A DNA stretch of 60,462 bases, taken from positions 1 to 60,462 of the forward strand of contig CANCPA010000005.1 of the NCBI GenBank assembly GCA_947379895.1, written 5' to 3'. Source of the DNA: Chitinophagaceae bacterium (GTDB taxonomy: Bacteria; Bacteroidota; Bacteroidia; Chitinophagales; Chitinophagaceae). A program made the translations under genes and the position numbers. A model generated the notes under the pieces. The model was not told the origin of the DNA. It did not search any database and saw only the letters and a program-made list of their open reading frames with translations. Below are positions 9,788 to 18,441 of the stretch, piece after piece. Position 1 is the first letter of the stretch; each line of letters starts with the position of its first letter.

Positions 9788-10043
9788 TATTTGCTTTTTG
9801 CTTTTCTAAATAACTCATTTTAGCAGCTTTGATAGTTTCATGTATGGTAAATGGTTTAATTTTACCATTTTGCATATCATCAAATCTTTTTTCCATTTCC
9901 TTATTATATTCATCTTCATCCCAAACTTGTGTGTGTTCCTCTACAAATGTTTTGACTACAGTCAATACGGCCTTTTTCTGTTGTGTACTTAATGCAGGAA
10001 GAAGTGTAATTATTTTTGTATCAATACTATTTGTTGTAAACAT
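9777..10043 (-). CDS. Antitoxin of the second TA pair
   Basis: 88 aa, acidic and helical, with the WDEDEYNKEMEKRFDDMQNG segment found in small Bacteroidota addiction-module antitoxins next to ParE toxins. The first gene of the two-gene operon, overlapping the toxin. No classic ribbon-helix-helix signature is visible by eye. Confidence 0.8.
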   Translation of the reverse strand: MFTTNSIDTKIITLLPALSTQQKKAVLTVVKTFVEEHTQVWDEDEYNKEMEKRFDDMQNGKIKPFTIHETIKAAKMSYLEKQKANNVI

Positions 10044-10227
10044 CTATAATTAATTTATACAAATCTATTATATTATATCATAAAGCTCTAAAGAATAATA
10101 AAAAATTGCTTTTTTAGAATGATTATACATTCTACTGAACTCTTTCACTCAATCCTTTATCTTACACCTTTATCCTTTTACCTTTATCCTTTTACCTAAT
10201 ACTTATAACCTACAACTCTAATACTAG

Positions 10228-10971
10228 CTACCATTTTTCGAACAACCACCACAAACGTTTCCTTGGTTTTAAGCTAAGGTTCTTCTTAACAAATTGGTTG
10301 ATATGTTGCATTCCTTCCTCTACGCTATCAGTTAAAAGAAACAAATCAAGGTCTTCTTTTTTAATAGTTCCATGAGTTACCATTTCTTCCAAATAATTAA
10401 TCATAGGCTGATAATATTCTTTTCCAAATAATACCACTGGAAAATGAGTAATCGTATTTGTTTGAATGAGAGTAAGTGTTTCAAAAAGTTCATCCATTGT
10501 ACCAAAGCCACCCGGCATGATAACAAAGGCAACAGAATATTTGACCATCATCACTTTTCTTACAAAAAAATGCTTGAAAGTAAAACTAGTCTGTACATAG
10601 GGATTCGCCTTTTGTTCGAAAGGCAATTGAATATTACAACCCACCGATTCTCCCTGTGCTTCGAATGCACCTCTATTTGCAGCTTCCATAATGCCGGGAC
10701 CACCACCTGTCATTGTAGTTAAACCAAGAAATGCAATTTGTTTTCCAAATTCCATGGCTTTCTGATAGTATAAATCTCCTTCCTTATACTGTGCACTCCC
10801 AAAAACTGTGATGCAATGTCCAATAAAGTGAAGGGTACGAAATGACTTGATAAATTGAGTGAAAATACTCCATGCAAACTTAAGTTCATGAAAACGAGGT
10901 CGAGGACCATCAAAGAAAATTGTAGGTTTATTGACAGTTCTATTTGGGTTATTCTTTTCTCTTTCTTTCAT
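10228..10971 (-). CDS. LOG-family protein (TIGR00730), lysine decarboxylase-like Rossmann fold
   Basis: 247 aa with the two diagnostic motifs: TGGGPGIMEAANRGA (about residues 98-112) and MPGGFGTMDELFETL (about 152-166). The PGGxGTxxE motif binds nucleotide monophosphate; characterised members are phosphoribohydrolases that release free bases (cytokinins in plants and some bacteria), not lysine decarboxylases. The bacterial role is unknown. A tryptophan-rich C-terminus (RKRLWWLFEKW) is present. Monocistronic, divergent from the fucose operon. A short pyrimidine-rich 14-bp tandem repeat lies just downstream at about 10160-10195. Confidence 0.9.
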   Translation of the reverse strand: MKEREKNNPNRTVNKPTIFFDGPRPRFHELKFAWSIFTQFIKSFRTLHFIGHCITVFGSAQYKEGDLYYQKAMEFGKQIAFLGLTTMTGGGPGIMEAANRGAFEAQGESVGCNIQLPFEQKANPYVQTSFTFKHFFVRKVMMVKYSVAFVIMPGGFGTMDELFETLTLIQTNTITHFPVVLFGKEYYQPMINYLEEMVTHGTIKKEDLDLFLLTDSVEEGMQHINQFVKKNLSLKPRKRLWWLFEKW

Positions 10972-11089
10972 ATTTGTGGCGTGACAATTTGTTGTAAAAA
11001 TATTGGAAACCGTAATAAGAGTCTAGCTTTATTTTCTGATCATTTAAACTTAAGTGTGAGTTGACAGCCTACCTAATCAATATTTTTGC

Positions 11090-11102
11090 GAAAACGTTTA
11101 CA
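11090..11102. promoter_or_regulatory. Candidate LacI-type operator upstream of the fucose operon
   Basis: GAAAACGTTTACA holds the perfect palindrome AAACGTTT with a central CpG, the usual form of LacI/GalR-family operators. It lies about 25 bp upstream of the likely -33 box of the sugar operon. No LacI-family gene is in the window, so the regulator is unknown. Confidence 0.4.
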
Positions 11103-11126
11103 TTAGTTTGAAAATGGATAATATTG

Positions 11127-11159
11127 TTTTGATAACAAATCCATCTTCTCATTAATTTG
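11127..11159 (+). promoter_or_regulatory. Likely promoter of the fucose operon
   Basis: A TTTTG at 11127-11131 and TTAATTTG at 11152-11159 are spaced about 20 bp, close to the Bacteroidota -33 TTTG / -7 TAnnTTTG arrangement. The predicted transcript start is about 45 bp before fucP. Confidence 0.45.
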
Positions 11160-11209
11160 CGAGCTTAAATATTGTTTATTTTTTTCACACTAAAAAAACA
11201 TTTAAAACG

Positions 11210-12574
11210 ATGGCTTTGCCTACTTCTGGTTCACAACAAACTGTTTCCAATGGTTCGGATTCAGGAAATTATTTGTTTCCTTTCATTTTAATTACTTCCT
11301 TGTTTTTCCTTTGGGGATTTGCACACAATCTAGATCCTATTCTAATCCCTCACCTCAAAAGAGCTTTTACATTGACTACTGTTCAGGCTTCTTTGGTTGA
11401 TTCTGCAGTATTTATAGCCTATTTTGTAATGGCATTACCAGCCGGATTTATCATGAAGAAATATGGATACAAAACAGGCATCATTACAGGTCTTTTATTA
11501 TTTGCATTAGGTTCTTTTCTTTTCATTCCTGCGGCAAATACTCAGGCTTATATCTTTTTCTTAGGAGCACTTTTTATTATCGCTTGTGGATTGACAATAC
11601 TAGAAACTGCTGCAAATCCTTATGCATCTTTACTAGGAGATCCAAAAACATCTAGTCAGCGTTTGAATTTTGCACAGTCTTTCAATGGTTTGGCTGCTAC
11701 TCTTGCTCCTATTATTGGCGCAAAACTGATATTAACAAAAGGTGCTACAGATGAAGAGTTGAGCAAAATGACGGAGGCTGTTAAAAAGATAACTTTAGCA
11801 TCTGAGGCATCTACAGTTAAAATGCCTTATTTTATTCTAGCAAGTATTATTCTATTAATAGCAATCGCCTTTTATTTTACCAAATTACCCGAAATTAAAG
11901 ATGGTGACGACTTAGAAAGCAGCAAGAGTATTTTTCATGCATTCAAGCATAGTCATTTAAGTTGGGGAGTCGCTTCTCAGTTTTTTTATGTGGGAGCACA
12001 AGTTTGCGTATTGAGTTTCTTCATGTTATTTGCATCAAAAACGATTCCTTTAGGAACGCCAAAAGATGGATTAATCAATTCAATTGAATCTGTTTTCCGT
12101 TTCTTTCATTTGATTGATAATGTGAGTCAATCCGATTATTTATCCTATTATCTATCTGCCGCAGGACTAGCCTTTATGATTGGTCGTTTCTTCGGAACAT
12201 TCTTGATGAAATTTATTCAACCAAATTCTTTGTTAGGTATTTATGCAGCCATAAATGTAGTACTTTGTATTGTTGCAATGGTTTCGCATGGTTTAATTCC
12301 TGTATATGCAGTGATTGCAATTGCCTTCTTCATGTCGATCATGTTTCCCACTATTTTTTCTTTAGGCATTAAGGATTTGGGTGGAGATACTAAGTTTGGA
12401 AGTAGCTTAATTATCATGTCGATTGTAGGCGGTGCATTGTTGCCACCTGTATTTGCATATATCAGCGATGTAACAGGCAATATTCAATTAAGCTATTTGG
12501 TACCAATGATCTCTTTTTTAGTCATCATGATATTTGGATTTAAAGGTTATAAGGTTAAAAATGTAATTCATTAA
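11210..12574 (+). CDS. fucP: L-fucose:H+ symporter-type MFS permease
   Basis: 454 aa, 12 hydrophobic segments by eye. Opening motifs TSLFFLWGFAHNLDPILIPHLKRAF and the TILETAANPYASLLGDP segment (split here: TILETAANPY / ASLLGDP) are hallmarks of the FucP subgroup of the major facilitator superfamily. The NLDPILIPH Asp corresponds by position to the N-terminal half acidic residue needed for proton coupling (family knowledge). It begins a tightly spaced operon (18, 15 and 71 bp gaps) with mutarotase, lactonase and dehydrogenase, which supports L-fucose or a similar 6-deoxysugar as substrate. Confidence 0.92.
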   Translation: MALPTSGSQQTVSNGSDSGNYLFPFILITSLFFLWGFAHNLDPILIPHLKRAFTLTTVQASLVDSAVFIAYFVMALPAGFIMKKYGYKTGIITGLLLFALGSFLFIPAANTQAYIFFLGALFIIACGLTILETAANPYASLLGDPKTSSQRLNFAQSFNGLAATLAPIIGAKLILTKGATDEELSKMTEAVKKITLASEASTVKMPYFILASIILLIAIAFYFTKLPEIKDGDDLESSKSIFHAFKHSHLSWGVASQFFYVGAQVCVLSFFMLFASKTIPLGTPKDGLINSIESVFRFFHLIDNVSQSDYLSYYLSAAGLAFMIGRFFGTFLMKFIQPNSLLGIYAAINVVLCIVAMVSHGLIPVYAVIAIAFFMSIMFPTIFSLGIKDLGGDTKFGSSLIIMSIVGGALLPPVFAYISDVTGNIQLSYLVPMISFLVIMIFGFKGYKVKNVIH

Positions 12575-12591
12575 TATATAAAATTTAAGTT

Positions 12592-12933
12592 ATGAAAAAG
12601 TATTGCTTGGCTGTTGATTTAGTTGATGATGCCGAATTGATTGCTGAATATGAAAACTGGCATAAGCCAGAGAATGCACGTCCTGAAATAAAGAAAAGTA
12701 TATGGGATGCGGGTATTACAAACATGGAAATCTATCGTGTAGGGAACAGAATGTTCATGATAATGGAAGTTGATGATACTTTCAGTTTCGAAAGAAAAGC
12801 GGCTATGGATGCCGCTAATCCACATGTACAAGAATGGGAAACATTGATGTGGAAATTCCAACAATCAATGCCATTTGCTAAGAATGGAGAGAAATGGATG
12901 TTGATGAATCAGATTTTCGGTTTAAATGATTAA
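12592..12933 (+). CDS. L-rhamnose/L-fucose mutarotase family protein
   Basis: 113 aa, single alpha+beta barrel-like domain of the rhamnose mutarotase family (formerly DUF718). Seen: KYCLAVDLVDDAELIAEYENWH at the start (His in YENWH is the conserved catalytic position), IWDAGITNMEIYRVGNRMFM and the final VQEWETLMWKFQQ. It interconverts sugar anomers so that the dehydrogenase gets its preferred form. Given the neighbours, L-fucose is the likelier substrate than rhamnose (inference). Confidence 0.88.
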   Translation: MKKYCLAVDLVDDAELIAEYENWHKPENARPEIKKSIWDAGITNMEIYRVGNRMFMIMEVDDTFSFERKAAMDAANPHVQEWETLMWKFQQSMPFAKNGEKWMLMNQIFGLND

Positions 12934-12947
12934 TAAGAATTTTGTAA

Positions 12948-13793
12948 ATGGATAATAGTTCATTAATTAGTGCAATTGATTCACACCAACATTTTTGGCA
13001 GTATGAACCTGTAAAACATAGTTGGATTGATGAGGAGATGGCTGTAATTCGTAAAGATTTTTTACCTTCTGACTTAGAACCTCTTTTAATTCAAAATGGG
13101 GTAGAAGGTTGTGTAGCAGTACAAGCCGATCAAACAGAAAAAGAAACTGACTTTCTTTTGCATTTAGCCAAAGAAAATAACTTTATCAAAGGGGTTGTTG
13201 GTTGGGTCGATTTAAGGGCAAATAATATAGAAGAACGTTTACAGCATTATTCCCTTAATGAAAAAGTAAGGGGATTTAGGCATGTATTGCAAGGAGAAGA
13301 TCCTTCATTTATGTTGCAACCTTCTTTTTTAAAGGGAATTTCAGCATTGAAAGATTTCAATTTTACTTATGATATCCTTATTTTTCCAAAACACTTGGAT
13401 GCAGCATTGCAATTAGTCAATCAATTCCCTAATCAACCTTTTGTAATTGATCATATAGCAAAGCCATTTATTAAAGCAGGATTAATAGACGAATGGGCAA
13501 TTGGAATGAAGGAATTAGCAAAGCGTCCGAATGTTTCATGTAAAATTAGTGGGATAGTAACAGAAGCCGATTATAAAAATTGGAAGGCAGCTGATTTCAT
13601 TCCTTACCTTGATACAGTAGTAGAAGCCTTTGGCGTAAAAAGAATCATGTATGGTTCAGATTGGCCTGTTTGTCAGGTGGCTGCTACTTATTCACAAGTA
13701 ATAGGCATGGTAAAAGAATATTTTTCAACATTTTCTTCGGATGATCAAGCGTTATTTTTCCGTGAGAATGCAATAAGGTTTTATCACTTATAG
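12948..13793 (+). CDS. Amidohydrolase-2 family lactonase, probable L-fuconolactonase
   Basis: 281 aa TIM-barrel hydrolase. Motifs: IDSHQHFWQY (HxH metal motif) near residue 10, CVAVQADQTEKETDFLL, RGFRHVLQGE, FVIDHIAKP and MYGSDWPVCQV near the end (metal-site Asp). Family members open L-fucono-1,5-lactone to L-fuconate. The position between mutarotase and sugar dehydrogenase genes supports this. Cytosolic. Fuconate dehydratase and later enzymes are not in the window, so the pathway must be completed elsewhere. Confidence 0.88.
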   Translation: MDNSSLISAIDSHQHFWQYEPVKHSWIDEEMAVIRKDFLPSDLEPLLIQNGVEGCVAVQADQTEKETDFLLHLAKENNFIKGVVGWVDLRANNIEERLQHYSLNEKVRGFRHVLQGEDPSFMLQPSFLKGISALKDFNFTYDILIFPKHLDAALQLVNQFPNQPFVIDHIAKPFIKAGLIDEWAIGMKELAKRPNVSCKISGIVTEADYKNWKAADFIPYLDTVVEAFGVKRIMYGSDWPVCQVAATYSQVIGMVKEYFSTFSSDDQALFFRENAIRFYHL

Positions 13794-13863
13794 AGATAAC
13801 ACCCCCCTTTATTAATAAACAACAAAAACAACTAATTGTGGGGAGATACCTCACAGATGATTT

Positions 13864-14898
13864 ATGGGCAATCAAAAACAACAACTCCCACCCGTAATTT
13901 TCGGTACGAGTACATTGGGAAACTTATATCAAGACATTCCTTACGAAACAAAACTTGCAAAAGTTAAAGAGTGTATCAAGCATGCAAAAGGAATTCCTAT
14001 GTTTGATACTGCCGGCAAATATGGGGCTGGATTGGCTTTAGAAGTTTTAGGAAAAACTTTAAAAGAGCTTGGAGTGAAGCCCGATGAAGTCATTATAAGT
14101 AATAAGCTTGCATGGGTACAAGCTCCACTTGTTACGCCTGAACCTACTTTTGAAAAAGGTGTTTGGAAGAATTTGACACATGATGCAGTTCAAAAAATCA
14201 GTTATGATGGGATATTAGAATGCTTTGAGCAGGGAAATGAATTATTAGGCGATTATAATTCTCAGATGGCCTCTGTTCATGACCCCGACGAATACCTTGC
14301 AAAAGCACATAATCAGGAAGCAGAAGATTTGTTGTATCAGGATATACTTGATGCCTATCGTGCTTTGGAAGAGCTTAAGGAACAAGGTAAAGTACAGTCA
14401 ATTGGTGTTGGTTCGAAACAATGGAAAGTAATACAACGGATTTCTCATGATGTAAAGCTTGATTGGGTGATGATTGCTAATAGCCTTACCCTACATAGTC
14501 ATCCTCAAGAATTAATTGAGTTTATAGCAGAATTACATGCAAAAGACATATCTATTATCAATTCTGCTGTATTTAATGGCGGCTTTTTGATTGGAAAGGA
14601 TCACTATAATTATCAGGAAGTTGATAGAAATACCGAAGAGGGTGCAGCATTGTACAATTGGAGAGATAGATTTTTTAAAATATGTGATGATTTCAAAATT
14701 CAACCAGGAGAGGCTTGTTTCAATTTTGGATTTAATATTCCCGGTGTGACAAGTGTTGCATTAAGTACAACTAGGGCAGATAGAGTGAAAGAAAATGTGG
14801 ATATGGCGACAAAGAAGATACCGAAGGCGTTTTGGGATGCAATGGAAAAAGAAGGATTGATTCACGATCATGTATTGAACTTTACTAATAACTTTTAG
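13864..14898 (+). CDS. Aldo/keto reductase, probable L-fucose (D-threo-aldose) 1-dehydrogenase
   Basis: 344 aa. The AKR catalytic residues are visible: Asp in MFDTAGKYGAG, Tyr of GKYG, Lys in IISNKLAW and His in ASVHDPDEY. The IPGVTSVALSTTRADRVKEN segment near the C-terminus is the usual cofactor-binding region. The family branch includes D-threo-aldose/L-fucose dehydrogenases that oxidise the sugar to the 1,5-lactone. Fourth gene of the operon; the 71-bp gap before it includes the long CCCCCC-T-rich stretch at 13801-13808. Start ATG at 13864. Confidence 0.87.
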   Translation: MGNQKQQLPPVIFGTSTLGNLYQDIPYETKLAKVKECIKHAKGIPMFDTAGKYGAGLALEVLGKTLKELGVKPDEVIISNKLAWVQAPLVTPEPTFEKGVWKNLTHDAVQKISYDGILECFEQGNELLGDYNSQMASVHDPDEYLAKAHNQEAEDLLYQDILDAYRALEELKEQGKVQSIGVGSKQWKVIQRISHDVKLDWVMIANSLTLHSHPQELIEFIAELHAKDISIINSAVFNGGFLIGKDHYNYQEVDRNTEEGAALYNWRDRFFKICDDFKIQPGEACFNFGFNIPGVTSVALSTTRADRVKENVDMATKKIPKAFWDAMEKEGLIHDHVLNFTNNF

Positions 14899-15059
14899 AT
14901 TTTTTGACGAAAATAAACTGAATTGATTGACTGCTTTTTGGTAATTAGTATTTGATAAAACGGTAGCTATGAGTAAAGTTATTCGCTTTAAAGCAAATTG
15001 AAATTTACCATAGATAGCTCAATTTAGAGAAACAACATTTTTTAAGATTTAGATAAAAT

Positions 15060-15098
15060 CCCTTGAAGCAGATCCTTCAAGGGCTTTTTGTTTTTTTT
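15060..15098 (+). terminator. Rho-independent terminator after the fucose operon
   Basis: A 9-bp stem (CCCTTGAAG / CTTCAAGGG) with a 6-nt loop is followed by a T-rich tract. It lies 160 bp downstream of the aldo/keto reductase stop. The remainder of the 14899-15994 gap contains the 21-bp array and no credible gene. Confidence 0.8.
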
Positions 15099-15263
15099 GA
15101 ACTCGTTAGTCATATCCACTCCTAACTTTCTTCTCAGCATCTGAAGTTGATTTTGCAGGATTGTTTTCTGATATAATTTTACTTTTATTATTAAAAAATG
15201 AAACCGGTTTAAAACTTATTGTTTCGACCATATACTAGCTACTTTCTACCTTTTTCTGACTAA

Positions 15264-15557
15264 TCCCATTTCATTCGTAATTACTTTCTTTATAAAGGTA
15301 ATTAGTTGAACTCTATTCCAATATAGCAATGGTTCATTCTAATATTGCATTGGTTCATTCTAATATTGGAATCTCCTAAAAGTAATTACGATTATGAATA
15401 AGCTATATTGGAATGTAACGTTCTTAATTTATAATCTATTATTAGTAATTAGTTTTATACTTAAACTAATTACTAATACAACATAACTATATTGAAATAT
15501 AGTATTCTTATATTGAAATGAATAAGAACAATATAGATAAATGAAGAAAAATAGTAC
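15264..15557. repeat. Array 1: 14 degenerate 21-bp units
   Basis: Fourteen consecutive units with an exact 21-bp period and no indels (unit starts 15264, 15285, 15306 and so on to 15537). The best-kept part is the end of each unit: GTAATTAC, GTAATTAG, CTAATTAC, CTATATTG or CAATATAG, with an A in column 16 in 13 of 14 units. Several of these octamers are reverse complements of one another, so units can pair. Units 4 and 5 differ by one base (CAATGGTTC / CATTGGTTC). Stop codons occur, so this is not coding. Confidence 0.85.
15440..15478. repeat. 16-bp perfect hairpin inside array 1
   Basis: TATTAGTAATTAGTTT (15440-15455) and its exact reverse complement (15463-15478) flank a 7-nt loop TATACTT. 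It is formed by two neighbouring 21-bp units of opposite sense and has no following U-tract. Confidence 0.85.
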
Positions 15558-15994
15558 GTTAACCGTCTTTTTGCAACAGAGTAATCAAAACAGAAGTTTG
15601 ACGGCTACTGTTTCGGGTTGTTTTGTTGAGTAACTATGTGGCAAATAATCTTTTTATATTGTTTTTTTGCTTGGCTTGATTCTTATTTTGTTTCTGAGAT
15701 TGAATAAACGTGACATCAATAGGTTGCGCTAACAACAGAAATAGGGATTTGTGCAATTTTATTCTTGTTTTGGGGATTAATATTGGCATAAAGTAAAAGA
15801 AATGAAACACAGAAAAAAATATTCAAGAAAATAGAAGATAAAATTCGATTTTATTTTTTTTTAGGAATCTGAATAATAAAGATGACACTATATTTTGATT
15901 TTTTCAATGAAATCACTAGGAATAAAATATTATTCGTAGCTTATTTGGATAATCTTATGTTTGTATTTGAAAGCTAACTTGAAAATTTTAAAAT

Positions 15995-16519
15995 ATGAGA
16001 ATATCGTTGCTATTAATTTATTTATTGACTGCTGTTTTTGGGTTTTCCCAAAAGAAAGATATGGTTGCATTAACAACGTACAAAAACAGTGATTATGAAA
16101 TATCTTATCCTAAAAAGTGGGATTTAGATACAGTATTACATTATCCGGATGTTAAAATAAATGACCGGTATTCTCACCCAGGATTAAGCTTTGATATCAT
16201 CTCAATATTCTCTCAAAGCATACCTAGTAGTTATGACAATTTCGACAACTTTGTAAAAGATTGCGAAGTACAAGTGAAGGAAGTTGCTTATGAAAGTGTT
16301 GTCAATGAAAAATTGGTGGTTCAAAATAATCGTTCTAAATATTTCAAAATAATTTATACTTCTGAGCTTGGAAATACATGTAAGAAGCATGAGCAACGAT
16401 TCTATTTGACTAAGAATAAAATTTTTGTAATGACTGCAATGTCAGATTTAGAGTTCTTTGATTCTGTTATAAATAACTTAGAAAAAGTCATGGACTCATT
16501 TATCTTAAAAGTCAAATAA
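15995..16519 (+). CDS. Secreted PsbP-like hypothetical protein
   Basis: 174 aa with an N-terminal signal peptide (MRISLLLIYLLTAVFGFSQ, likely cleaved after the Ser or Gln). The mature part starts with YKNSDYEISYPKKWDL, the strand pattern of PsbP/DcrB-like domains, followed by ISIFSQSIPSSYDNFDNFV and a C-terminal helix ending VMDSFILKVK. These proteins are secreted alpha/beta folds of unknown role in Bacteroidota. No operon partner. Assignment to the PsbP-like group is by pattern only. Confidence 0.7.
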   Translation: MRISLLLIYLLTAVFGFSQKKDMVALTTYKNSDYEISYPKKWDLDTVLHYPDVKINDRYSHPGLSFDIISIFSQSIPSSYDNFDNFVKDCEVQVKEVAYESVVNEKLVVQNNRSKYFKIIYTSELGNTCKKHEQRFYLTKNKIFVMTAMSDLEFFDSVINNLEKVMDSFILKVK

Positions 16520-16683
16520 GCTATAACTACGAATTTCATACATTTAGAATACCATTTAATGAAAAATTGACAGGCATTATTATCACTTTTTGACGGCGCA
16601 ATTATCGAAATTAAATAGTATTTTCAACTCAATTACGTTTCCTGGAACTATTCCTTTGTTACAATCTTCTTATCTTCGTATTT

Positions 16684-18366
16684 ATGAAGATTTTCTTAGC
16701 TCAACAGAACTATCACATTGGAAATTTTGAAAGTAATACTGAAAAAATTATTACAGCAATTAATAAAGCCAAAAGTGAGGGTGCAGATTTAATAGTTTTT
16801 AGCGAGATGAGTGTTTGCGGCTATCCTGCAAGAGACTTTGTAGAGTTCAATGACTTTATCAACAAATGCTACGATTCAATAGATAAAATAAAACTACATG
16901 CAGATACAATTGGCGTTATTGTTGGTTCGCCGGCTAGGAATCCAAATGCAAAAGGCAAAAGTTTATTTAATGCTGCATTCTTCTTGTACAATCAACAGAT
17001 TATTGCAGAAGTGCATAAAACTTTATTACCTACTTATGATGTATTTGATGAATACCGTTATTTTGAGCCTGCGTACGAATGGAATGTTGTAGAGTTTAAG
17101 GGAAAGAAATTGGCGATTACTATTTGCGAGGATATTTGGAATATGGGCAACAATCCTTTATATCGTATTTGTCCTATGGATAAATTGATGGAACAAAAGC
17201 CCGACTTAATGATTAATCTGAGTGCAAGTCCCTTCGATTATTCACATGGAGAGGAAAGGAAATCAGTTGTGCGTGCTAATGCATTAAAGTATCAGTTACC
17301 AGTAATTTATTGTAACGCAGTGGGTAGTCAGACAGAAATTGTTTTTGATGGGTCTTCCTTAGTTTATGACAGTCAGGGTAATTTGTGTAAAGTGTTTCCC
17401 TCATTCAAGGAATCTGTTGAAGGCGTTATTTTGAAAGATAATGGCTCCATTGAAATAGAAAATGACAATATAGAAAGACATTCATTTGCTGAAAGCGATG
17501 GGCTTATTGCTTTGGATGAAACATTAAATATTGATCAGATTTATAATGCATTAATAATTGGGATCAAGGATTATTTTGCTAAGATGGGTTTCACGAAAGC
17601 AATCTTAGGTAGCAGTGGTGGGATTGATTCGGCTGTAGTGTTAGCTCTTGCTTGTGATGCATTAGGTAGCGAGAATGTAAGGGCTATTCTAATGCCTTCG
17701 CCTTATTCTACTGAACATTCTGTAAATGATGCAGTAGAATTAAGTAAGAACTTAAATAATCCTTATGACATCATCCGGATTAATAATGTTTATGAAAGTT
17801 TTCTTGTTACACTTCAGCCTATATTTCAAGATTTGCCTTTTAGTCTTGCTGAAGAGAATATGCAGAGTAGAACGAGGGGTAATTTATTAATGGCAATTGC
17901 CAATAAATTTGGATATATATTACTCAACACTTCAAATAAAAGCGAATTATCTACTGGTTACGGAACCCTTTATGGAGATATGGCAGGTGGATTAGGGGTA
18001 CTTGGAGATTGTTATAAGTTGCAGGTGTATGCATTAGCAAAATATATAAATAGAAACAGGGAAATAATTCCAAACAATATAATAACAAAGGCTCCTAGTG
18101 CAGAACTTAGGCCTAATCAAAAGGATAGTGATAGTCTTCCGGATTATTCTATACTTGATAAAATATTATTTCAATATATTGAACGTAGGCTTGGTCCGAC
18201 TGATATTAAAGCTCAGGGATTTGATGCCTCAATTGTAGATAGAACTATAAAGTTGGTGAATGTTAATGAGTATAAGCGAAATCAATTTTGCCCAATAATT
18301 AGAATCAGTCCAAAAGCATTTGGAGTAGGGCGAAGAGTGCCGATTGTGGGCAAATATTTAAGTTGA
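16684..18366 (+). CDS. nadE: Glutamine-dependent NAD+ synthetase
   Basis: 560 aa, two domains. The N-terminal nitrilase-type glutaminase (about 1-260) shows the Glu-Lys-Cys triad: VFSEMSVCGYPARDF, EVHKTLLPTYDVFDEYRYF and AITICEDIWN. The C-terminal NAD synthetase (about 290-560) has the P-loop LGSSGGIDSAVVLALA and NKSELSTGYGTLYGDMAGG. It converts deamido-NAD to NAD using ammonia channelled from glutamine. Start ATG at 16684; a strong terminator follows. Monocistronic, convergent with the Usp gene. Confidence 0.97.
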   Translation: MKIFLAQQNYHIGNFESNTEKIITAINKAKSEGADLIVFSEMSVCGYPARDFVEFNDFINKCYDSIDKIKLHADTIGVIVGSPARNPNAKGKSLFNAAFFLYNQQIIAEVHKTLLPTYDVFDEYRYFEPAYEWNVVEFKGKKLAITICEDIWNMGNNPLYRICPMDKLMEQKPDLMINLSASPFDYSHGEERKSVVRANALKYQLPVIYCNAVGSQTEIVFDGSSLVYDSQGNLCKVFPSFKESVEGVILKDNGSIEIENDNIERHSFAESDGLIALDETLNIDQIYNALIIGIKDYFAKMGFTKAILGSSGGIDSAVVLALACDALGSENVRAILMPSPYSTEHSVNDAVELSKNLNNPYDIIRINNVYESFLVTLQPIFQDLPFSLAEENMQSRTRGNLLMAIANKFGYILLNTSNKSELSTGYGTLYGDMAGGLGVLGDCYKLQVYALAKYINRNREIIPNNIITKAPSAELRPNQKDSDSLPDYSILDKILFQYIERRLGPTDIKAQGFDASIVDRTIKLVNVNEYKRNQFCPIIRISPKAFGVGRRVPIVGKYLS

Positions 18367-18383
18367 TATTGAGCTTTAAGCAA

Positions 18384-18422
18384 TAAAAAAGGTGCGAACA
18401 ATCATTGTTCGCACCTTTTTTA
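18384..18422. terminator. Bidirectional terminator between nadE and Usp gene
   Basis: GGTGCGAACAA and TTGTTCGCACC form a perfect 11-bp stem with a 3-nt loop, flanked by A-run and T-run. It can act in both directions for the convergent genes. Confidence 0.9.
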
Positions 18423-18441
18423 TTACTATACTTAATTTTAA

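Noticed and set aside
15264-15557. CRISPR or similar spacer array
   Set aside because: There is no constant repeat with unique spacers; all positions drift, unit length is only 21 bp, and no cas gene is near.
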